From assembly GCA_039192165.1 (NCBI GenBank), contig JBCCXD010000008.1, forward strand, positions 62,001 through 126,000: a stretch of 64,000 bases of DNA, read 5' to 3'. Below the pieces are notes generated by a model. That model had not been told where the DNA came from, made no database searches, and saw nothing but the letters and a program-made list of their open reading frames with translations. The position numbers and the translations under genes are program-made. This stretch comes from Dinoroseobacter sp039192165. Its GTDB lineage: Bacteria; Pseudomonadota; Alphaproteobacteria; Rhodobacterales; Rhodobacteraceae. Shown piece by piece: positions 8,950-15,988 of this stretch (its first letter is position 1; each line of letters starts with the position of its first letter).

Positions 8950-9843
8950 ATGACCGACGATTTTTCCGATAGAAAGGCCCGTGCCTCCGCTTGGTTTCGT
9001 AGCTTACGAGACGACATCGTTGCAGCGTTTGAGAGGTTGGAGGACAGCCAGACCACGGGGCCTTTTGCGGACAAACCGGCAGCGCGTTTCGAGGTGACCG
9101 AAACACGCCGGGATGCGCCCGACGGGGGGGATGCCGGGGGCGGATTAATGAGCGTGATGCGCGGTGGGCGCGTGTTCGAAAAAGTCGGTGTCAATATCTC
9201 TACCGTTTATGGCGAGCTCGGCGAACGTGCACAGGCCGCCATGGCTGCGCGGAAGGGTATTCCTGGCATGGCGGAAGATCCGCGTTTCTGGGCATCGGGC
9301 ATAAGCCTTGTGGCGCATATGCAAAACCCACACACGCCCGCGGTTCATATGAACACACGCATGTTCTGGACCCCCCATGCCTGGTGGTTTGGGGGCGGAT
9401 CCGACCTCAACCCGTGCATCGAGCGGGAAGAAGATACGTCTGCGTTTCATAGTGTCTTGAAAGAGTACTGCGACAAGCACAAAGACTCGTTTTACCCGCG
9501 GTACAAAGAATGGGCAGATGAGTATTTCTTTGTGCCGCACCGGGGGCGTGCGCGAGGTGTCGGGGGTATCTTCTATGACGATCACAACACCGGAGACTGG
9601 GAGGCCGACTTCGCGTTTACTCAGGATGTGGGGCGTGCTTTCTTGCCTGCCTTTGTCCCGGTGACCGAAAAGAACCGGGATCTCCCGTGGAGCAAGGCCG
9701 ATAAGGAAGCTCAGCTTGTCCACCGGGGTCTCTACGCCGAGTACAATCTTGTGTACGATCGAGGCACGAAATTCGGTCTAGAAACAGGCCATGATGCGAC
9801 TGCTGTGCTGATGAGTTTGCCTCCCGAAGCCAAATGGCCATGA
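8950..9843 (+). CDS. hemF: Oxygen-dependent coproporphyrinogen III oxidase HemF
   Basis: 297 residues, complete. Family landmarks are visible: HMNTRMFWTPHAWWFGGGSD, the segment RGVGGIFYDDH, and the C-terminal YNLVYDRGTKFGLETG followed by ESILMSLPP-like VLMSLPPEAKW. HemF converts coproporphyrinogen III to protoporphyrinogen IX with O2 in haem synthesis, in the cytosol. ATG 8950 is preceded by AAGGAG; the GTG at 8935 overlaps that site and is rejected. An inverted repeat CCTTTG-N10-CAAAGG at 8855-8876 lies about 75 bases upstream and could be an operator or a hairpin. Confidence 0.96.
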   Translation: MTDDFSDRKARASAWFRSLRDDIVAAFERLEDSQTTGPFADKPAARFEVTETRRDAPDGGDAGGGLMSVMRGGRVFEKVGVNISTVYGELGERAQAAMAARKGIPGMAEDPRFWASGISLVAHMQNPHTPAVHMNTRMFWTPHAWWFGGGSDLNPCIEREEDTSAFHSVLKEYCDKHKDSFYPRYKEWADEYFFVPHRGRARGVGGIFYDDHNTGDWEADFAFTQDVGRAFLPAFVPVTEKNRDLPWSKADKEAQLVHRGLYAEYNLVYDRGTKFGLETGHDATAVLMSLPPEAKWP

Positions 9844-9996
9844 TCGTTCCGAATTGTGCGATATGCCATCGCTTCGACCGCACGCCCTGATTGTTTTGCG
9901 CTTCCTTTGATCGAGCAGTTTTCGGTGTAGGGTGCTGTGAAAGCCATCATTTCCTGTCGGATTCGCATTGGCAGAACCTGAGGACGGAGGCCATTC

Positions 9997-11796
9997 ATGG
10001 CATATCGAGACCGATTTTTCGGAGTGTTTGCGTCAATCCTGCTATCCGCCAGCGTGCTGCAGGCTCAGGACGCAGCAGATGGACAGGCTCCTGAAGAGGC
10101 CGGATCAGGTACGGAATTCGGAGTGCTGAGTGCGGCCGCACAGGCGGCCCTTGATCAAAAGCAGCAAGGTACGCCGGTCGCATCCAGTGACTGGATGGTC
10201 GCAGCAGCAAACCCGCATGCGGTGGAAGCTGGCGCGCGAGTATTGCGCGAAGGAGGCACCGCCGCGGACGCGATGGTTGCGGTTCAGGCCGTACTTGGCT
10301 TGGTAGAACCTCAAAGCTCTGGACTTGGCGGGGGTGCGTTTCTCCTTTGGTTTGACGGAGTCACTGGGCAAATTACGACACTTGACGGGCGCGAGACTGC
10401 TCCCTTGGCTGCACGCCCGACCCTCTTTCAGGACGCAGAGGGAGAACCACTGAAGTTTTTCGATGCCGTTGTTGGCGGCAGATCGGTCGGTACGCCGGGG
10501 ACGCCTGCTTTGCTAGGTGCCGCACATGCGCGATGGGGGCTTTCCGACTGGGCGGGGTTGTTTTCGGAGGCGATCTCCCTGGCTCAGGAAGGTTTTCAAG
10601 TGTCCCCGCGGCTTGCAACGCTGGTGGCTGCTGACGTCGACAGGCTCTCACGCTTTAAGACCACGCGCGACTATTTTCTGCCCGAAGGTGAGCCGCTGCG
10701 CGCAGGACAGGTGCTGCGCAATCCGGACTATGCCTCAACTCTCCAGGCGCTTGCAGCGCTTGGGCCCGAAGTTTTCTACACCGGACCGATCGCCGACGAT
10801 ATTGTCACTGCTGTGCGCACTGCGCCCGACAACCCGGGTGTGCTGGACCGGCTCGACCTGGCGATTTACGAAGTGCAGGAGCGTCCCGCTCTCTGCGTGG
10901 AATACCGTGGCGCAGACGTGTGTGGTATGGGTCCTCCGTCGTCCGGAGCCCTGTCGGTTGGGCAGACACTGGGCCTGCTCGCGCCCTACGATCTGGCAGC
11001 GCTGGGGCCGCAAAACCCCGAGTCCTGGCGTCTCATCGGGGATGCGTCCCGCCTCGCTTTTGCAGATCGTGGGCGCTACATCGCCGACAGCGATTTCGTC
11101 CCTGTGCCGACAAAAGGCCTTGTTGCAGCGGACTATCTTGCCTCACGAAGCGCTCTGCTGGACCGCGAAACTGCCCTTGGGGAAGTATCGCCCGGCGCAC
11201 CTGAGTTCGATCACGCACTGAACTATGCCGACGACGAGAGCCTCGAACTGCCCTCAACCTCGCATATTTCAATCGTCGACCGCTATGGCAACGCGCTTTC
11301 AATGACAACCACGATCGAGAATGGATTTGGATCGCGGCTGATGGTGCGGGGATTTCTTCTGAATAACGAACTGACTGATTTTTCGTTCCGGACGCATAGT
11401 GGCGGTGTTCCGATTGCAAACCGTTTGGAGCCGGGCAAACGCCCCCGGTCTTCGATGGCACCGACTATTGTTCTGCGGGATGGTGCACCGGTGTTCGTGG
11501 TCGGCAGCCCCGGAGGCAGTCGCATCATCCCTTACGTTGCCAAGACGATTATTGCGCATCTGGATTGGGGTCTGGATCCGCAGGCTGCGGTGGCATTGCC
11601 GCATTTGGTAAACCGCTTTGGCGCGTTTGATGTCGAGGAGGGCACCGGGGCCGAAGCATTTGCAGGCCCGCTTGCAGATCTGGGATTTGAGGTCAACACG
11701 CGTGCGCTGACATCCGGTCTGCATGCCATAGCGGTGGGAGAACAGCTCTTGGGCGGGGCAGACCCGCGCCGCGAGGGGATCGCTTTGGGCGAATAA
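9997..11796 (+). CDS. ggt: Gamma-glutamyltransferase
   Basis: 599 residues with an N-terminal signal peptide (about residues 1-24, ending VLQAQDA). This is an Ntn hydrolase: the predicted self-cleavage and nucleophile is Thr421 in STSHISIVD, matching TTHxSVVD of known enzymes with the second Thr replaced by Ser. Other family segments are SGLGGGAFLLW, PPSSGALSV and the oxyanion/substrate region NRLEPGKRPRSSMAPT and GSPGGSRI. It should process to large and small subunits in the periplasm and hydrolyse or transfer gamma-glutamyl groups from glutathione. It ends 10 bases from a convergent sulfotransferase gene. Confidence 0.94.
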   Translation: MAYRDRFFGVFASILLSASVLQAQDAADGQAPEEAGSGTEFGVLSAAAQAALDQKQQGTPVASSDWMVAAANPHAVEAGARVLREGGTAADAMVAVQAVLGLVEPQSSGLGGGAFLLWFDGVTGQITTLDGRETAPLAARPTLFQDAEGEPLKFFDAVVGGRSVGTPGTPALLGAAHARWGLSDWAGLFSEAISLAQEGFQVSPRLATLVAADVDRLSRFKTTRDYFLPEGEPLRAGQVLRNPDYASTLQALAALGPEVFYTGPIADDIVTAVRTAPDNPGVLDRLDLAIYEVQERPALCVEYRGADVCGMGPPSSGALSVGQTLGLLAPYDLAALGPQNPESWRLIGDASRLAFADRGRYIADSDFVPVPTKGLVAADYLASRSALLDRETALGEVSPGAPEFDHALNYADDESLELPSTSHISIVDRYGNALSMTTTIENGFGSRLMVRGFLLNNELTDFSFRTHSGGVPIANRLEPGKRPRSSMAPTIVLRDGAPVFVVGSPGGSRIIPYVAKTIIAHLDWGLDPQAAVALPHLVNRFGAFDVEEGTGAEAFAGPLADLGFEVNTRALTSGLHAIAVGEQLLGGADPRREGIALGE

Positions 11797-11806
11797 AACG
11801 CTGAGT

Positions 11807-12622
11807 TCAGGCTGCTGCGCGAGGTCCCAGCTTGAAGTGTATTTCGTCGAGGTCGATTGGTCCGGTTGGGTGCTTGTTAGCCGGATTTTCGAAGTCGTAA
11901 CGGAAGAGATCGAAATCGCGCTTATAGACCTCGTACATCAAATGCCGAGAGAGATCGTCAAAGAAGTCTTCCACCGGGTGGGCGCGCTTCGGTCCGTGTC
12001 CTTCTGACTCATTGAAACGTGGCATGTCTTCCATCACCACAGGATGCGCCATATCGCAGGCATCCACGACGCTCTGCATGCCGGTGTTGAAGGCTTCGGT
12101 TGCAAAAATGTGGTCATATCGCCCGCCTCCATTGATTAAGGTGCTGACATGGCCTGCCATTGAGGACCAGTGAATATCGGGTTCCATGGGCTTGCGAAAA
12201 CGAAGCGTGTCTCTCGCAAACAGCAGGAAACGACGGAAGCTCGCAATCTGGTCAAAGTCGCCTTCTACCTGTACCCCGTATTGCTGCACGAGAGTTGGGA
12301 CAAGGTTGCCCCGATACCGGCTTCCATTGCGCTGAATACCACAAATTTTATCGAAGAAGGCCGAGAGGATGCGGGTATAAGGGTTGCGCACACAGGTGAA
12401 TGTGAACGTCTGCCCGTCCGTTACAGCCTTTTCTATAGCGCCGCGGCTGTCTTCCATACCCCATTTGTGCAGACCGTACTGCGCGTCGTGAATGTCACCC
12501 TCGAAGAACTCCCCCCGATCTGCATAAAACATAATCTGGCCGATGGTCGAGCAAGCGCATTTGGGCACGACCCTGTAGATCATGCTTCCGCTTTCTGTCA
12601 TCCACGTGCCGGGAAATCCCAT
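11807..12622 (-). CDS. Sulfotransferase family 2-like protein
   Basis: 271 residues. The N-terminal PKCACSTI (residues 20-27) is the 5'-phosphosulfate-binding loop of carbohydrate sulfotransferases (usual P-K-x-G/A-x-T/S-T), and CVRNPYTRILSAFFDKI carries the 3'-phosphate-binding Arg/Ser. There is no signal peptide, so it should act in the cytosol with PAPS as donor and probably a glycan as acceptor (inference). It is divergent from a Branch-family glycosyltransferase across 109 bases containing a palindrome, which suggests a shared sulfated-glycan pathway. Confidence 0.82.
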   Translation of the reverse strand: MGFPGTWMTESGSMIYRVVPKCACSTIGQIMFYADRGEFFEGDIHDAQYGLHKWGMEDSRGAIEKAVTDGQTFTFTCVRNPYTRILSAFFDKICGIQRNGSRYRGNLVPTLVQQYGVQVEGDFDQIASFRRFLLFARDTLRFRKPMEPDIHWSSMAGHVSTLINGGGRYDHIFATEAFNTGMQSVVDACDMAHPVVMEDMPRFNESEGHGPKRAHPVEDFFDDLSRHLMYEVYKRDFDLFRYDFENPANKHPTGPIDLDEIHFKLGPRAAA

Positions 12623-12668
12623 CTCAGACCCTGATTACGTCTCTCTACTGATAAATAGTGAAAGGGTC

Positions 12669-12682
12669 ATTGATTTATCAAT
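12669..12682. promoter_or_regulatory. Perfect palindrome ATTGATTTATCAAT between divergent sulfotransferase and glycosyltransferase
   Basis: The interval 12623-12731 is clearly AT-richer than its surroundings. The 14-base sequence has arms ATTGAT and ATCAAT around TT. It lies 47 bases from the sulfotransferase ATG and 50 from the glycosyltransferase GTG, well placed to control both. It could also be a chance palindrome in AT-rich promoter DNA. The arms resemble FNR half-sites, but the two-base spacer differs from the four-base FNR spacer. Confidence 0.4.
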
Positions 12683-12731
12683 GGTTTTGACAATGAATAC
12701 CGCAATCTGAAGGGACGCGCAGGGCTCCAGT

Positions 12732-14306
12732 GTGACTAAACTCGCTTTTATTCTACTGTGCCACAAATCACCCGAGCGGGTTATCGCACAGGCGGAACTG
12801 CTCACGCAGCACGGCGATTATGTCGTAGTTCACTATGATGCACGCGCGCCCAAAGCTGATTTTGCCGACCTGAAGGCAGCTTTGTCTGACCTTCCAAATG
12901 TCAGGTTCTCTCGCGAACGGATCAAATGCGGTTGGGGGGAGTGGTCATTGGTCCGCGCAACTCTGGCAGCCACGGAAACGGCACTAGAAGCATTTCCAGA
13001 TGCTACGCATTTCTACTTGCTTTCAGGAGACTGTCAGCCGGTCAAACCTTCGGCTTTCCTTCACAAAACCTTGGGCAAAAATGATTGCGACTTCATTGAA
13101 ACAGTCGATTTTTTCGGTTCCGAATGGATCCGCACAGGAATGAAAGAAGATCGCCTGAGATACCGCCACTTTTTTAATGAGCGGTCTCAGAAGTCACTAT
13201 TCTACGGCAGCCTTGAGCTGCAAAGAAAGCTCGGCATCGCACGCGAGGTTCCACAAGGGTTGCGCGTGATGATCGGATCTCAATGGTGGTGCCTGAGACG
13301 AAAAACAATAGAAGCGCTTCTTGCTTTCATAGAGCAACGGCGAGATGTGGCGAAGTTTTTTGCGACAACATGGATCCCAGATGAGACGTTTTTTCAAACA
13401 CTTGTGCACCACCTCGTGCCACGGCGCGAGATTTCTGGAAGGGCACCAACCTTTCTGATGTTCACCGACTACGGGATGCCTGTGACGTTTTACAACGATC
13501 ACTTTGACCTTTTGAAGCGGCAGGATGCATTCTTTGCTCGAAAGATTTCGCCGGACGCGCAGCCGCTCCGATCTAGTTTGGCCAAGTTGTGGTCGGACGG
13601 CTCAACAGATCTGCCAGTCTCGGACGAGGGAAGCAGTCTCCACAGCTTCGTTACCGGCAGAGGCCGCGTTGGAAGACGCTTTGCCCAGCGTTTCTGGCAA
13701 AACCGCAAGCCAGTTCGAAAGCGCGATCTTCTGTTAATCTCGTGCAAAAAATGGCATGTGGCGGAACGTGTTCTGCAGATTGCGCGCGAAGACTGTGGGC
13801 TAAGAGGCCTGGACTTTGTTTTTCACAAAGAGAACTGCGCTCTTCCGGACCTGGGTGGTATCCAAACAAACCTCAAGAAACGAAACCGCCACCGCCGGGC
13901 CGTTTTGTCGATGCTTTATGAGGCTTATCAGACCGACAGCCTTGTGTTGTGCCTTGATCTTTCTGGCCTGGATATGATGACAGACTTTTTCGGCGCCGGA
14001 CTGGACGTGCGCATGCTCGAAATCGAGTGTGTCTACAGCGACGCCTATCTCGCCGGACATGCCCAGCGGATCGGGCTCGTGAATCCTGAAAGCGGAGAAG
14101 AGACGATCGGGGCCCTGATGCCAACACTGCGTGCCGATATCGCATTCGAGCATGAGCGTATCTCGGAAGCAGATTTCGGCCCTGTTTACCGGATCTCTGA
14201 AACTGCGCGACAACAGGATAATGCAACAGCTATAGCGGCATTTCTTGGAGTGTCATCCGAGCGCGCCGCAGAAATTACAAATCAAAATTCCCTGTTCCAA
14301 GACTGA
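12732..14306 (+). CDS. Branch-type (GT14-like) glycosyltransferase with uncharacterised C-terminal domain
   Basis: 524 residues, GTG start. The N-terminal half (about 1-270) matches the Branch family (beta-1,6-GlcNAc transferase / xylosyltransferase fold): opening LAFILLCHKSPERV, VHYDARAP, FYLLSGDCQPV, IGSQWWCLRR and WIPDETFFQTL. The C-terminal half (about 300-510) has its own nucleotide-like opening DLLLISCKKWHVAERVL and no function I can name; from memory such an extension is catalogued in Pfam as a DUF (DUF5927). It is divergent from a sulfotransferase. Together they may build a sulfated surface glycan (inference). Confidence 0.82.
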   Translation: MTKLAFILLCHKSPERVIAQAELLTQHGDYVVVHYDARAPKADFADLKAALSDLPNVRFSRERIKCGWGEWSLVRATLAATETALEAFPDATHFYLLSGDCQPVKPSAFLHKTLGKNDCDFIETVDFFGSEWIRTGMKEDRLRYRHFFNERSQKSLFYGSLELQRKLGIAREVPQGLRVMIGSQWWCLRRKTIEALLAFIEQRRDVAKFFATTWIPDETFFQTLVHHLVPRREISGRAPTFLMFTDYGMPVTFYNDHFDLLKRQDAFFARKISPDAQPLRSSLAKLWSDGSTDLPVSDEGSSLHSFVTGRGRVGRRFAQRFWQNRKPVRKRDLLLISCKKWHVAERVLQIAREDCGLRGLDFVFHKENCALPDLGGIQTNLKKRNRHRRAVLSMLYEAYQTDSLVLCLDLSGLDMMTDFFGAGLDVRMLEIECVYSDAYLAGHAQRIGLVNPESGEETIGALMPTLRADIAFEHERISEADFGPVYRISETARQQDNATAIAAFLGVSSERAAEITNQNSLFQD

Positions 14307-14313
14307 GGTGCCG

Positions 14314-14685
14314 ATGCCCTACGCCTATGATCCCGAAAATATTTTCGCCAAAATTCTGCGCGGTGAGATTCCGAACAAAACGGTTCTTGAGACCGAGCAT
14401 AGCCTTGCCTTCCACGACATCTACCCGCAGGCTCCGACCCATGTATTGATCATTCCTAAGGGGCCATACGTCACCTATGATCATTTCGCAGCCGATGCGT
14501 CGGATGCAGAAATTGTCGATTACACGCGCACCATCGCAAGGGTCTGCGAGATGATGGATGTTGCTCAAGGAGGGTTTCGTATGATCTCAAATGCCGGCGA
14601 GGCCGGAGTTCAGGAAGTCCCGCATCTGCATGTGCATATCCTTGCCGGACGTCCGCTTGGCCGGATGCTTCAGCCCGCGGGCTAA
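14314..14685 (+). CDS. HIT family nucleotide-binding hydrolase
   Basis: 123 residues. ATG 14314 follows a GAGGTG site; the frame opens earlier (14245), but that part overlaps the glycosyltransferase end. Typical HINT-branch features: DPENIFAKILRGEIP near the start, HVLIIPKGPY in the middle and the histidine triad HLHVHIL near the C-terminus. HIT proteins of this branch hydrolyse adenosine phosphoramidates and similar nucleotides. The gene starts eight bases after the glycosyltransferase stop and converges on the ABC ATPase gene ten bases downstream. Confidence 0.92.
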   Translation: MPYAYDPENIFAKILRGEIPNKTVLETEHSLAFHDIYPQAPTHVLIIPKGPYVTYDHFAADASDAEIVDYTRTIARVCEMMDVAQGGFRMISNAGEAGVQEVPHLHVHILAGRPLGRMLQPAG

Positions 14686-14694
14686 AAGCAAACG

Positions 14695-15636
14695 TCAAAC
14701 GGCGTTTTCACCGGAGGTGAGGGCAAGAAAGACATCTTCAAGATCCGCCTCTTCAGTTGCCACATCAGAGATCTTCAAGCCCGCTGCCCGGACCGCATCG
14801 AGGATGTCATCTACCGCGACTTCGCCGCGCCGATACGAGAAGACCAGTGCTCCATCGCTACGCTGTTTGACCTCGACCTTCGGAATGCCCGGCGGCGACC
14901 CGCTCCAACTTTCATCCGCTGTAATGATCAGCGTTTTCGCATCCAGCCTGGATAAAAGACTCGATGTGGCATCCTGAGCAATCTTTTCGCCATGATTGAT
15001 AATAGCGATCTCATCGCACATCTCCTGAGCTTCCTCGAGGTAGTGCGTGGTTAGAATAATCGTCATCCCTTCCTTGCTCAGCTTACGCACGTTGCGCCAC
15101 AGCATCTGGCGCAACTCGATGTCCACGCCGGCTGTAGGCTCATCGAGCACCAGGATATGAGGGCGATGTACAAGTGCTTTGCCCAGCAGCAGCCGACGCC
15201 GCATGCCGCCTGACAGTGATCGTGAGTAGGCATCGGCTTGGTCCGTCAGCCCGATCAGCTCAAGGATCTCTTCGGTTTTTCTTTCCCGCCTCGGGACACC
15301 GTAGAGCCCGGCCTGCACGTCAAGCGCGCCACGCGGCGTGAAGAAGGGGTCAAGGTTCAACTCCTGCGGCATAACCCCAATCGCTGCTCGACTTTGGCGC
15401 GGGTTTATATCCTGATCGAAGCCCCAGATTTCCACCTTTCCTGCGCTTTTCTTTACGAGACCTGCAAGAATATTGATCAGCGTCGACTTACCCGCGCCAT
15501 TCGGCCCCAAAAGCCCAAAAATCGATCCCTCAGGAACTTCAAGATTAACCCCTTTAAGTGCATCTTTCGGGGGCTGGTTGCCCGTACCGACATAGGTCTT
15601 TTGCAAGTCCTCTATTTTAAGTGCTGGCTGTGACAT
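14695..15636 (-). CDS. ABC transporter ATP-binding subunit (CcmA/YadG type)
   Basis: 313 residues with Walker A GLLGPNGAGKST, Q-loop region GVMPQELNLDPFFT, signature LSGGMRRRLLLGKALVH, Walker B ILVLDEPTAGVD and the H-loop TTHYLEEAQ. The C-terminal 90 residues resemble the accessory domain of drug/lipid exporter ATPases. The partner permease is not adjacent: the downstream neighbour is the convergent HIT gene and the upstream neighbour is divergent. The transported substrate is unknown. Confidence 0.9.
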   Translation of the reverse strand: MSQPALKIEDLQKTYVGTGNQPPKDALKGVNLEVPEGSIFGLLGPNGAGKSTLINILAGLVKKSAGKVEIWGFDQDINPRQSRAAIGVMPQELNLDPFFTPRGALDVQAGLYGVPRRERKTEEILELIGLTDQADAYSRSLSGGMRRRLLLGKALVHRPHILVLDEPTAGVDIELRQMLWRNVRKLSKEGMTIILTTHYLEEAQEMCDEIAIINHGEKIAQDATSSLLSRLDAKTLIITADESWSGSPPGIPKVEVKQRSDGALVFSYRRGEVAVDDILDAVRAAGLKISDVATEEADLEDVFLALTSGENAV

Positions 15637-15736
15637 GGCCTCCTTTCGCAGGCCCTTGTGGCGCCGGCAGGTTTTTGTCAGGTTGGCTCCGATCTACGGC
15701 GGGTGCGATCCCGCGGCAAGCGAATAGGCGCCAGCA

Positions 15737-15925
15737 ATGAGCATCCAAGTTCCCGAAACCGAGATCGTGGAAACCCGGCGCGTTTGTTGCGACGGTGGTG
15801 AAGGTGCTTTGGGTCATCCGCGGGTCTGGCTCAGCATCGCGCCCGAGATCGGCTACGTCGACTGCGGTTATTGCGACAAACGCTTCATCCTTAAAGGCTA
15901 CGAAGACAAGGTTCCCGACACCTGA
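15737..15925 (+). CDS. Small CHCC zinc-finger protein
   Basis: 62 residues. The metal-site spacing is Cys in VCCDGG, His in LGHPRVWL, and CxxC in VDCGYCDKRF, the zf-CHCC pattern shared with the mitochondrial complex I subunit NDUFS6. Alphaproteobacteria carry this as a free-standing protein; a part in complex I biogenesis is proposed by homology only. It is divergent from the ABC ATPase and 63 bases upstream of the polA start, possibly in one transcript with it. Confidence 0.88.
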   Translation: MSIQVPETEIVETRRVCCDGGEGALGHPRVWLSIAPEIGYVDCGYCDKRFILKGYEDKVPDT

Positions 15926-15988
15926 GCTCTCGCCAATCCCGGCGTGAGGCTATATCCCTCGGGACAAATCTGCATGCACGGGGGGCAC

